Shown piece by piece: positions 41,710-49,662 of a stretch of DNA of 64,000 bases. The DNA is from Streptomonospora alba (lineage in GTDB: Bacteria > Actinomycetota > Actinomycetes > Streptosporangiales > Streptosporangiaceae). The stretch lies in NCBI RefSeq assembly GCF_000826685.1, contig NZ_JROO01000018.1, positions 116,448-180,447 of the forward strand. The letters run 5' to 3'. The translations under genes were made by a program, and so were the position numbers. The notes beneath the pieces are model-generated. The model did not search any database. It saw nothing but the letters and a program-made list of their open reading frames with translations, and was not told the DNA's origin. Each line of letters starts with the position of its first letter. The stretch's first letter is position 1.

Positions 41710-42885
41710 GTGGAGATCTCCGTCCCCCTCTTCCTGGAGCTCGGCGCCGTACTGGTGGCCCTGAGCCTGGCCTCAAGCGTCGCACGGCGCTGGGGGCTGT
41801 CCCCGGTCCCGCTGTACCTGCTGGCGGGGCTGATGCTGGGCGAGGGCGGTGTGGCGCCGGTGCCGGCGGCGGGCGAGTTCATCGGCACGGGGGCGGCCAT
41901 CGGGATGGTGCTGCTGCTGTTGCTGCTGGGCCTGGAGTTCTCCCCGGAGGAGTTCTCGCAGAGCCTGCGGCTGCACCTGCCCTCCTCGGTGCTGGACGCC
42001 CTGCTCAACGCGCTTCCGGGGGCGGCGGCAGGCCTGCTTCTGGGGCTGGACTGGCGTGGCGCCGTGGCGCTGGCGGGCATCACCTGGATCTCCTCCTCGG
42101 GCATCGTGGCGCGGCTGATCAACGATCTGGGGCGGCTGGGCAACCGCGAGACGCCTTCGGTGCTGTCGCTGCTGGTGCTGGAGGACATCGCCATGGCGGT
42201 TTACCTCCCGCTGCTGGGCGCGGCGGTGATCGGCAGCACGCTGGGGCGCACCACGTTCACTCTGGCCACTGCCCTGCTGGCGGTGGCGGTGGCGCTGTTC
42301 GCCTCGCGGCGGCTGCACGGGCCCATCAACCGCGTCCTCGACACCGGCGACTCCGAGCAGTTCCTGCTGCGCATCCTGGGCCTGACCCTGTTGGTGGCGG
42401 GCGCCGCCGAGGCCGCACACGCCTCGGCGGCGGTGGGCGCCTTCCTGGTGGGGCTGGCGTTGAGCGGGCAGCTCGCCCAGCGCACGCGGGTGGCCGTCGA
42501 GCCGCTGCGCGACCTGTTCTCACTGGTGTTCTTCCTGGCCATCGGGTTGACGATCGACCCGCGCAACCTGCTGCCGATGCTGCCTGCCGCGGCCGCGCTG
42601 GCCGCCGTGACGGCGGTGACCAAGACGGCTGTGGGCTACTACGCCGCCGGCCGCGACGGCGTCGGCCGCCGCGGGCGGCTGCGCGCGGGCACCGTGCTCA
42701 TCCCGCGCGGCGAATTCTCCGTGGTCATCGCTGGCCTGGCCGCCGGCGTCGCGCCGGAGCTGGTGCCCTTCGCCGCGGCCTACGTGATCATCCTGGCCGT
42801 GGCCGGTCCGGTCATCACCTTCCTGGCGGGCGGGATGCGCACCCCCGTCTGGGCGGGCGGCACACGCAACGGCGCCGAGGCGTGA
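41710..42885 (+). CDS. CPA2-type K+(Na+)/H+ antiporter, KhtU-like
   Basis: A 391-residue membrane protein with 12-13 hydrophobic segments. MVLLLLLLGLEFSPEEF, AVALAGITWISSSGIVARLINDLGRLG and SVLSLLVLEDIAMAVYLPLLG match CPA2 transporters (the acidic Glu-Asp pair LED is a transport-site candidate). VGAFLVGLALSGQLAQR and LIPRGEFSVVIAGLAAG are conserved. No cytosolic RCK domain is attached; that role is played by the gene before it. The GTG at 41710 lacks a strong ribosome site, which fits coupling to the upstream gene. Confidence 0.9.
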   Translation: MEISVPLFLELGAVLVALSLASSVARRWGLSPVPLYLLAGLMLGEGGVAPVPAAGEFIGTGAAIGMVLLLLLLGLEFSPEEFSQSLRLHLPSSVLDALLNALPGAAAGLLLGLDWRGAVALAGITWISSSGIVARLINDLGRLGNRETPSVLSLLVLEDIAMAVYLPLLGAAVIGSTLGRTTFTLATALLAVAVALFASRRLHGPINRVLDTGDSEQFLLRILGLTLLVAGAAEAAHASAAVGAFLVGLALSGQLAQRTRVAVEPLRDLFSLVFFLAIGLTIDPRNLLPMLPAAAALAAVTAVTKTAVGYYAAGRDGVGRRGRLRAGTVLIPRGEFSVVIAGLAAGVAPELVPFAAAYVIILAVAGPVITFLAGGMRTPVWAGGTRNGAEA

Positions 42886-42905
42886 TCCGCCGGCGCACCG
42901 GCGGA
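42886..42905. terminator. Hairpin between the convergent antiporter and DUF2000 genes
   Basis: TCCGCCGG-CGCA-CCGGCGGA is an 8-bp perfect stem with a tetraloop, in a 45-base gap between convergent genes, so it probably serves both. Confidence 0.6.
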
Positions 42906-42930
42906 GGCCCCACGGGGGGCTGCAGCCGGA

Positions 42931-43410
42931 TCAGGACAGCAGGCTCAGGCCGCGCACCATCTTGGAGACCCGGTTGCGGGGCCCGACCAGGCTGAGCGCG
43001 GAGTAGCCGAGCTCGGCGCCGGGCGTGGTCGCCACACGTTCGAGGTACGCGTCGTAGACGCGGGTCTGCTGAGCCGCGGCGGGCATGTCGGCGATGTGGA
43101 CGCCGTCGGAGGCCGCGGCCCGGGAGCGCAGCGCGGCCAGCTGCTCTGCGGTGGCGGACAGGATCGTGCAGCCCGCCCACGGCAGCCCGGGGTGCACCGA
43201 CCCGTCGGCGTCCTCGGCATCGGGGCCCACGAGGCCGACCACGGCCTGCGAGGTCGCGGCCGCCACGCACACGGCGGCGTTGACCGCGCGGCCGGGCGGC
43301 GTCCCCTCCTCCACCACCACGACCCACTTCAGCCGCGCGGCGCGGGTGGGCTCGCCGGTGGCCACCTCGTCGGGGGCGAATCCGACCGTACTTGTCGAGG
43401 TGTCAGCCAT
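42931..43410 (-). CDS. DUF2000 family protein
   Basis: A 159-residue protein of the DUF2000 family. KWVVVVEEGTPPGRAVNAAVCVAAA, GLPWAGCTILSATAEQLAALRSRA and LGYSALSLVGPRNRVSKMVRGLSLL are its marks; the fold resembles peptidyl-tRNA hydrolase 2. Its function is not established. ATG 43410 has AAGGAG at 6-7 nt. It is divergent from an Lrp-type regulator with a perfect palindrome between them. Confidence 0.88.
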   Translation of the reverse strand: MADTSTSTVGFAPDEVATGEPTRAARLKWVVVVEEGTPPGRAVNAAVCVAAATSQAVVGLVGPDAEDADGSVHPGLPWAGCTILSATAEQLAALRSRAAASDGVHIADMPAAAQQTRVYDAYLERVATTPGAELGYSALSLVGPRNRVSKMVRGLSLLS

Positions 43411-43485
43411 GAACAGCTCCTTGGTGTCGAACATACGGACAACAAGGAACAAGCTAGACGCATACCCATGGGCGATCCAGCACTC

Positions 43486-43500
43486 CCGTATTCAATACGG
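43486..43500. promoter_or_regulatory. 15-bp palindrome, Lrp-type operator candidate
   Basis: CCGTATT-C-AATACGG has perfect 7-bp arms. It lies 14 bases before the Lrp start. A half-site CATACGG occurs nearer the divergent DUF2000 start (43430-43436). Lrp/AsnC sites are typically 13-15-bp dyads. Confidence 0.6.
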
Positions 43501-43513
43501 CTACGGTGGCAGG

Positions 43514-44056
43514 ATGGAGCCTCTCGACGCACTTGATACGGCGATCCTGCGGGAACTGCAGCACGATGCACGGCGCACCAACCGCGACGTGGCCGCCGCC
43601 GTCGGCGTCTCCCCGACCACGGCGCTGGACCGCACCCGCTCGCTGTACCGGCGCGGCGTCGTCCGGGGCGCGCGGCTCGACGTCGACCTGGCCTCGATCG
43701 GCCGCCCGGTCCAGGCGCTGATCGCGATCCGGATCCGCCCGCCGGCCCGGCGCAACATCGAGGCGTTCCGCAACTGGGTCAGCCGGCTGCCCGAGACCCT
43801 CGGTGTCTTCGTCACCAGCGGCACCGACGACTTCCTCGTCCACGTCGCGGTCGCCGACAACGAGGCCCTCTACAGTTTCGTCATCGACAGGCTCACCGAA
43901 CGCGGCGAGGTCGCCGACGTGCGCACGTCGGTCGTCTACGAGCATTTGCAGAACGACGGCGTCGCGCCGCCGCAGTCCGCGCCCGGCGCCGCCCCGCGCC
44001 GCGCGGGCGGCCCGCAGCCGGGGCGCCGCCGCGGGCCCGGGACCGACGGCCGGTAG
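43514..44056 (+). CDS. Lrp/AsnC-family transcriptional regulator
   Basis: A 180-residue regulator. LDALDTAILRELQHDARRTN and AAVGVSPTTALDRTRSLYRRG form the AsnC HTH; the RAM domain includes PVQALIAIRIRPPARRNI, LGVFVTSGTDDFLVHVAV and VADVRTSVVYEHL. The C-terminus is a disordered Pro/Arg-rich tail. ATG 43514 has no strong Shine-Dalgarno. It is divergent from DUF2000, an arrangement often kept in other bacteria, and likely represses it through the palindrome upstream. Confidence 0.92.
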   Translation: MEPLDALDTAILRELQHDARRTNRDVAAAVGVSPTTALDRTRSLYRRGVVRGARLDVDLASIGRPVQALIAIRIRPPARRNIEAFRNWVSRLPETLGVFVTSGTDDFLVHVAVADNEALYSFVIDRLTERGEVADVRTSVVYEHLQNDGVAPPQSAPGAAPRRAGGPQPGRRRGPGTDGR

Positions 44057-44166
44057 AAGCCCTCCCGACGGGCGCCGGACCGTGCCGGGGTGCGGGCCTG
44101 CACAGGTGCGGGGCGGGGTCGTAGGCTGCCCGCGACACGATCGTCTCGAACAGCTCAGGAGTGGCA

Positions 44167-45000
44167 GTGGTCGTATCGCGCGCATGGGAGCTTCCCGGCG
44201 GCAGCAACGGTTCCGAGCGCCTGCACGCGCGGGCGTGGGCGCCGCAGAGCGCCGAGCCGACGTGGCTGGCGGTGCTGGCGCACGGCTACGGCGAGCACAT
44301 CGGCCGCTACGAACACGTCGCCGGCGCGCTGGCCACCGGCGGGGCCGCGGTCTACGGGCTCGACCACCGCGGGCACGGCCGGTCCTCGGGCGAGCGGGTG
44401 CTCGTCGACGACTTCGACGGTGTAGCCGAGGACGTGCACCGGCTGGTCACCCAGGCCCGCAGCGCCTACCGCCGGCTTCCGCTGGTGCTCATCGGCCATT
44501 CCCTGGGCGGCATGATCGCCGCGCGCTACGCCCAGCTGCACCCCGGCGAGCTCGCGGGACTGGCGCTGTCGGGCCCGGTGCTGGGCCGGTGGAGTGCGGC
44601 CGAGCGGCTGCTGGCCGCCTCCGAGATCCCCGACGAGCCGCTCGACCCCTCGACGCTGTCGCGCGACCCGCAGGTGGCGGCCGACTACACCGCCGACGAC
44701 CTCGTCTGGCACGGCCCGTTCAAGAGGGGGATGCTGGAGGCGATCGAGGCGGCGCTGGGGCGCATCCGCGAGCACGGCCCGCTGGAGACGACCCCGCTGC
44801 TGTGGGTGCACGGGTCCCAGGACCGCCTGGTACCGATCTCCGACACCCGCGTCGGCGTCGAGGAGCTCGCCGGCGAGGACGTGGCGGTGCGCATCTTTCC
44901 GGGCGCCCGGCACGAGGTCTTCAACGAGACCAACCGCGACGAGGTGCTGGAGGAGGTCGTGCGCTTCGCCAAGCGCTGCGCCGGCGTTCAGTCGGCGTAG
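44167..45000 (+). CDS. Alpha/beta hydrolase, monoacylglycerol lipase-like
   Basis: A 277-residue serine hydrolase. AVLAHGYGEHIGRYEHVAGAL is the oxyanion-hole region of bacterial and mycobacterial monoglyceride lipases. DHRGHGRSSG, VLIGHSLGGMIAARYA (catalytic Ser), LWVHGSQDRLVPIS (Asp) and GARHEVFNE (His) complete the triad. The GTG at 44167 is chosen over that at 44161 because AGGAG then lies 5 nt upstream. It converges with the acyl-CoA synthetase and overlaps it by 13 bases; together they suit acylglycerol breakdown and fatty-acid activation. Confidence 0.9.
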   Translation: MVVSRAWELPGGSNGSERLHARAWAPQSAEPTWLAVLAHGYGEHIGRYEHVAGALATGGAAVYGLDHRGHGRSSGERVLVDDFDGVAEDVHRLVTQARSAYRRLPLVLIGHSLGGMIAARYAQLHPGELAGLALSGPVLGRWSAAERLLAASEIPDEPLDPSTLSRDPQVAADYTADDLVWHGPFKRGMLEAIEAALGRIREHGPLETTPLLWVHGSQDRLVPISDTRVGVEELAGEDVAVRIFPGARHEVFNETNRDEVLEEVVRFAKRCAGVQSA

Positions 45001-46880
45001 AGGCCGTCGATCGCGTCGGCGTACTTGTGCTGGACGATCCGGCGCTTGAGCTTGAGCGAGGGGGTCAGCTCCTCGCCCTCCACGGTCCACTCCACCGGAA
45101 GCAGCCGCCAGCGCTTGACCTGCTGGACGCGGGCCAGCCGGGCGTTGGCGGCGTCGACGGCCCGCTGCACCTCCGCCAGCACCTGCGGGTGCTCGGCCAG
45201 GGCGGCCGTGTCGGTCTCGGCGATGCCGCGCGCCGACGCCCAGCCCGGTACGGTCTCGGCGTCCAGCGTCAGCAGCGCCACCGGGTAGGGGCGCCCGTCG
45301 CCGCAGAGCATGGCCTGTCCGATCAGCGCGTTCTCCTTGAGGAGGTTCTCGACCGAGGCGGGGGCGATGTTCTCGCCGCCGGCGGTGATGATCAGCTCCT
45401 TCTTGCGGTCGACGACGTACAGGAACCCGTCGTCGTCGATGGAGCCGAGGTCGCCGGTGTGCAGCCAGCCCTGGGCGTCGAAGAGCGCCTCGGTGTCCTC
45501 GGGCCGGTTGAGGTAGCCGGCGGTGTTGACGGGGCCGCGCACCAGGATCTCGCCGTCGCCGGCGATCGCCACCTCCATGCCGTCGGAGGGCCGGCCGACG
45601 CTGCCGAATTTGTAGGCGTCGTCGCGGTTGAGTGTGACCGCGCCGCAGTTCTCGGTCATCCCGTAGACGTCGCGCACCAGCACGCCGAGCCCGCTGAAGA
45701 AGCGCAGGGTCTCCGCGGGCATGGGCGCGGCGGCGGTGGTGAAGCTGGTGCAGCGGTCCAGGCCGACCAGGGCGCGGATCGGCGCGAGCAGCTTCTCGTC
45801 GGCCTCGGCGAAGCGCTGCTCCAGTTCGGCGCTGCGGCTGCCGCCGTACTGGCCCGCCTCCAGGTAGGCGCGGGCCGTCGCGGCCGCGTCGTCCACGGCC
45901 TTGCGCTGCTCCTCGGGCGCGGCCGCCAGTGCGGCCGACAGTCCCGATTGCAGCTTCTCCCACACGCGGGGTACGCCGAACAGCGTGTGGGGGCGCACCA
46001 TGCCCAGGTAGGCGCCCAGTTGGGTGGGGTCGGGGCAGAAGTGCAGGTGCCCGGCGACGCGCAGCGGCAGGTAGACGCTGAGGACGCGTTCGGCGATGTG
46101 GGCCAGCGGCAGGTAGGAGATCGACGATCCGCCCACGGGAACATCGTTTGCGCGCAGCGTGGCGGTGGCCTGGAACAGCACCTGGCGGTGGGTCTCGGGC
46201 ACGCCCTTGGGCCTGCCGGTGGTGCCGGAGGTGTAGAGCAGGGTGGCGGTGTCCTCGGGGCGCAGGGCGGTCATGCGCTCGTGCACGGGCGAGGGGTCGG
46301 CGGCGTAGGCGTCGCGCCCGCGGCGGCGGAACTCGCTCCAGCCGACGAACGCGGCGCCGCCGGCGACGGGTTCGGCCGGCACCGCGTCGTCGTCGAGCAG
46401 GACCACGGTGTGCAGGTGCGGCAGGTTCTCCAGGGCCGGGCGCCAGCGCTCCAGCTCGGCGGCGCCCTGCAGTACGGCCACGGAGGCGCCGCAGTCGTCG
46501 GCGACGAAGGCGACCTGCTCGGGCGCGAAGGTGGCGTAGACGGTCAGGGGTACACCGCCGGCGTGCACGGCGCCCATGTCGGCGACGAGGTGCTCGGAGC
46601 GGTTGGGCAGCATCAGGGCCACGATCTCGCCGGGCAGCAGGCCGCACTCGACCAGGGCCGCCGCGGTCTCCAGCGCGGCACGGCGGTACTCCGCCCACGT
46701 CAGCGTGATCCACTCGGGGTCCGATCCCCCGGGGGCGCGCTGGGAGAGGGCGGGCTTCTCGCCGTGCTCCTCGGCCGTTCGGCCCAGCCAGTCCACGAGG
46801 GTGAGGCCGTCGATCTCCGCGTCGACCTCCCGCCGCTTGTGCAGGATGTCGCTGTCGGTGCCGCTGGCGCTCTGCTGCAT
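44988..46880 (-). CDS. Long-chain fatty-acid--CoA ligase
   Basis: A 630-residue AMP-forming synthetase of the FadD15 type. ATLLYTSGTTGRPKGVPETH is the ATP-binding P-loop, then SISYLPLAHIAERVLSVYLP, VRDVYGMTENCGAV and GWLHTGDLGSIDDDGFLYV (Asp for ribose), with the hinge DRKKELIITAGGENIAP and the catalytic Lys in LTPSLKLKRR. The length and the C-terminal segment match eukaryote-like long-chain acyl-CoA synthetases of actinobacteria. ATG 46880 has GGGGG at 6 nt. It converges with the lipase gene; MocR follows on the same strand upstream. Confidence 0.95.
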   Translation of the reverse strand: MQQSASGTDSDILHKRREVDAEIDGLTLVDWLGRTAEEHGEKPALSQRAPGGSDPEWITLTWAEYRRAALETAAALVECGLLPGEIVALMLPNRSEHLVADMGAVHAGGVPLTVYATFAPEQVAFVADDCGASVAVLQGAAELERWRPALENLPHLHTVVLLDDDAVPAEPVAGGAAFVGWSEFRRRGRDAYAADPSPVHERMTALRPEDTATLLYTSGTTGRPKGVPETHRQVLFQATATLRANDVPVGGSSISYLPLAHIAERVLSVYLPLRVAGHLHFCPDPTQLGAYLGMVRPHTLFGVPRVWEKLQSGLSAALAAAPEEQRKAVDDAAATARAYLEAGQYGGSRSAELEQRFAEADEKLLAPIRALVGLDRCTSFTTAAAPMPAETLRFFSGLGVLVRDVYGMTENCGAVTLNRDDAYKFGSVGRPSDGMEVAIAGDGEILVRGPVNTAGYLNRPEDTEALFDAQGWLHTGDLGSIDDDGFLYVVDRKKELIITAGGENIAPASVENLLKENALIGQAMLCGDGRPYPVALLTLDAETVPGWASARGIAETDTAALAEHPQVLAEVQRAVDAANARLARVQQVKRWRLLPVEWTVEGEELTPSLKLKRRIVQHKYADAIDGLYAD

Positions 46881-46981
46881 TGAGACCCCCGATCGTGTCC
46901 TGGGTCACCCGTCGTGGGACTTATCGGACCACGGCGGCGCGGGAGCCGCAAGGCTGCAACCGCCGAAACCTCGCGCCCGGC

Positions 46982-48418
46982 TCAGCCGTAGAGGCCGGCG
47001 CGGGGGCGGTCGGGGCGGCTGCGGGCCTCGGCCCAGGCGCGGGCCAGCCGGTCGACGCCTTCGGCCAGCACCTCGGGCGGCTGGGCGTAGGACAGGCGCA
47101 CGCGCCTCTCCAGCGTGCCGTCGGTACCGAACAGCGGCCCGGGCGCCAGGTGGACGCCGTGCCGGGCCGCGGCCTCACCCAGCGCGCTGGCGGCGGCGCG
47201 GGGCAGCCCCGCCCACAGCACCAGCCCGCCCGAGGGCCGGGTGAACTCCCAGTCGGGCAGCTGCTCGCGCAGCGCGGTGACCAGGGCGTCGCGGTTGCGG
47301 CGCAGCTGGCGGCTGCGTTCGGCGCGGATGCGCAAGGTGTCGGCGAGCAGGTGGGTGACGGTGAGCTGGTCCAGCAGCGAGCTGGACAGGTCCAGGCGGT
47401 GGCGGGCGGCGCTGAGCCGCTCGACCATGGGCGGGGTGGTGCGCACCCAGCCGATGCGCAACCCGCCCCAGAAGGTCTTGGCGGCCGAGCCGACGGTGAA
47501 CACGCGGCCGTCGGAGTCGTGCGCGGCCAGCGGTGCGGGCAGGTCGCCGGAGTCGATCGCAAGCTCGGCCACGCCCTCGTCCACGATGAGCGCGGTGCCG
47601 GCGCGGCGGGCCCCGGCGACCACGGCCGCGCGCTCGTCGTCGTCCATCAGCACGCCGGTGGGGTTCTGGAAGTCGGGGATGAGGTAGGCGAGGGCGGGTT
47701 TGATGCGCAGGAAGGCGTCGAGCACGTGGTCCATGTCCCACCCCGAGGGCGTGACCCCCACGGTGCGTACGCGTGCCTCCAGCCGCCGCGCGGCGTCCAG
47801 GGCGTTGGGGTAGGTGGGCGACTCCACCAGCAGGCTGTCGCCGGGCTCGGTGAGCAGGTCCATCAGCAGCGCGACGGCGTGCATGGCGCCGCCGGTGACG
47901 AAGATCTGCTCGGGGGCCGTGGGCAGGCCCCGCTCGACGTAGCGCCGGGCGATGGCGTGGCGCAGTTCGGGCAGGCCGCGGGGGCTGTAGCCGATCCCGC
48001 CGACGTGGGCGGCCAGCTGGTCCACCGCCAGGCGGGCGGCGGACTGGATGCCGTCGACGGCGGCCGGTGCGGCCACGCCCAGGTCGATGCTGTCGGTGCG
48101 GGGCATCAGCACGCCCGATCCCGCGCCGCCGTCGGGCAGCACCGTCCAGCTGCCGGCGCCCTGGCGGCTGTCCAGGAAGCCGTTCTCACGCAGCCACGAA
48201 TAGGCGGCGGTGACGGTGTTGCGGCTGACACCCAAGGCGGCGGCGAGGTCCCGCTCGGCCGGCAGGCGGGTGAAGGTGGGCACCCGGCCGTCCAGGACGA
48301 GGCCGCTGACCGCCCGGCCCAGCGCGAGGTAGTAGGGCCGGCCCTCGATCGCGGAGCCGACGAGCCGGGCGAGGAGATGTCCGTTGATCCGGCGCTCACC
48401 AACCACGTGGGGTGCCAC
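46982..48418 (-). CDS. MocR-type PLP-dependent regulator (YczR-like)
   Basis: A 478-residue chimera: a GntR winged helix (LPAERDLAAALGVSRNTVTAAYSWL, then FLDSRQGAGSWTV) joined to a fold-type I aminotransferase domain (GIGYSPRGLPELRHAIARRY, IFVTGGAMHAVALLMDLL, YLIPDFQNPTGVLMDDDE, and VGSAAKTFWGGLRIGW with the PLP-binding Lys). It is divergent from a YczE-like membrane protein with a 95-base gap. The YczR/YczE pairing is known across bacteria and the regulator is thought to control the membrane protein. The effector is unknown. Confidence 0.92.
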   Translation of the reverse strand: MAPHVVGERRINGHLLARLVGSAIEGRPYYLALGRAVSGLVLDGRVPTFTRLPAERDLAAALGVSRNTVTAAYSWLRENGFLDSRQGAGSWTVLPDGGAGSGVLMPRTDSIDLGVAAPAAVDGIQSAARLAVDQLAAHVGGIGYSPRGLPELRHAIARRYVERGLPTAPEQIFVTGGAMHAVALLMDLLTEPGDSLLVESPTYPNALDAARRLEARVRTVGVTPSGWDMDHVLDAFLRIKPALAYLIPDFQNPTGVLMDDDERAAVVAGARRAGTALIVDEGVAELAIDSGDLPAPLAAHDSDGRVFTVGSAAKTFWGGLRIGWVRTTPPMVERLSAARHRLDLSSSLLDQLTVTHLLADTLRIRAERSRQLRRNRDALVTALREQLPDWEFTRPSGGLVLWAGLPRAAASALGEAAARHGVHLAPGPLFGTDGTLERRVRLSYAQPPEVLAEGVDRLARAWAEARSRPDRPRAGLYG

Positions 48419-48513
48419 TTTCCTGAATTGGCGCTTTATTTCCCGGACTGAGCGGGGCCAACATTACCCGAGTGGCCCACCGGCTGCGCGCTGCGACTCG
48501 GAAAGGCGTCGAC

Positions 48514-49194
48514 GTGTCCACTCCCGCCCGCACGGCCGTGCTCGTCCGGCGACTGTTCCTGCACCCGCTGCTGCCCCCGCCTCGGGCGCGCCGGCTCGTG
48601 CAGCTGTATGCGGGCCTGTGCGCCTTCGGGCTCGGCTGCGCACTGCTGATCGCATCGCGGCTGGGGGCGATGCCCTGGGACGTGCTGCACCAGGGCCTGG
48701 CCCAGCGCACCGGCCTGTCGGTGGGCGCGTGCAGCATCCTGACGGCCGGCGCGGTCATGCTGCTGTGGGCGCCGCTGCGCCAGCGGGTGGGGCTGGGGAC
48801 CGTCAGCAACGCCGTGGTGGTGGGGCTGGCGGTGGACGCCTCGCTGTGGCTGCTGCCCGAGGTGGAGAGCCTGGCGGCACGCTGGATCGCCCTGGCGGCG
48901 GGGACCGTGCTGACCGGACTGGCCACGGGCTGCTACATCGGCGCCCGGCTGGGCCCGGGCCCGCGCGACGGGCTGATGGTCGGGCTGGCCGAACGCACCC
49001 GCCTGTCGGTGCGCACGGCCCGCACCGGAATCGAGGTCGCCGTGGTGGTCGCCGGCGCCCTTCTCGGCGGCACGGTGGGAATCGGCACTCTGCTGTTCGC
49101 GGTGGCCATCGGCCCCCTGGCCCAGCTCGCGCTGCCGCTGCTGCGCGTGGGGCCGGCGGACCCGGCGGCGGCCCAGGCGGGCACGAGCCGCTGA
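48514..49194 (+). CDS. YczE-like integral membrane protein
   Basis: A 226-residue protein with about five TM segments. GLCAFGLGCALLIASRLGAMPWDVLHQGLA and GCYIGARLGPGPRDGLMVGLAERT are the family repeats: each contains a G-x-x-P/G-W/R-D pattern. The YczE/YitT-like family may be a transporter. The GTG at 48514 has AAAGG at 8 nt. The divergent partner is the MocR regulator. Confidence 0.88.
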   Translation: MSTPARTAVLVRRLFLHPLLPPPRARRLVQLYAGLCAFGLGCALLIASRLGAMPWDVLHQGLAQRTGLSVGACSILTAGAVMLLWAPLRQRVGLGTVSNAVVVGLAVDASLWLLPEVESLAARWIALAAGTVLTGLATGCYIGARLGPGPRDGLMVGLAERTRLSVRTARTGIEVAVVVAGALLGGTVGIGTLLFAVAIGPLAQLALPLLRVGPADPAAAQAGTSR

Positions 49195-49662
49195 GACGCC
49201 CGCAGGGGCGCACGGCCACTGCCGCCACGGAAACGGATGGGCCCGAAACCCGGGATCGGGTCCGGCTGCCACAGGGCCGCACCCCGGGGTCGTATCACGT
49301 CGAAATAACGGATTCCCAGGCACGAACCCCCTGGTAGGGGCCTGGTTCCGTTGTCCCGACGGACCTGTTCGGAGCCCCGCGCGCCCCCCGGCACCGCGGG
49401 TTCTTCCCCGGACCGCACCGCGGGTATCTGCTAAGGCACATTTGCTCCGCCCTCCACCAGGGAAAGCGCTTCAGCCGGTACCGTGACCACAGTGGGCGGT
49501 ACATGCCGCCCGCCAGCCGACCGGCCCACCGCGACACCGGCCCGGCGCGGATACCGTCGCCGAGGGGCACGCATGCACCGCTCTCGACGGTCCGCGGGGC
49601 GGCCCGGAGTTGGATACGGTACGTCCGCGGACGTGATCTTGGTAGAGAAGGGGGTGAGCCGC
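49195..49662. other. Long intergenic region before the trehalase gene
   Basis: A 468-base gap. It holds AAGCGCTT at 49464-49471 within GGGAAAGCGCTTCAG, which resembles the core of LacI/CcpA-type operators of actinomycetes, about 190 bases upstream of the GH15 start. No ORF looks real. Confidence 0.45.

Noticed and set aside
43803..46883. Plus-strand open frame of more than 1000 codons
   Set aside because: It is antisense to the acyl-CoA synthetase and part of the lipase gene, with Arg/Gly/Ala-rich sequence produced by third-position GC bias.
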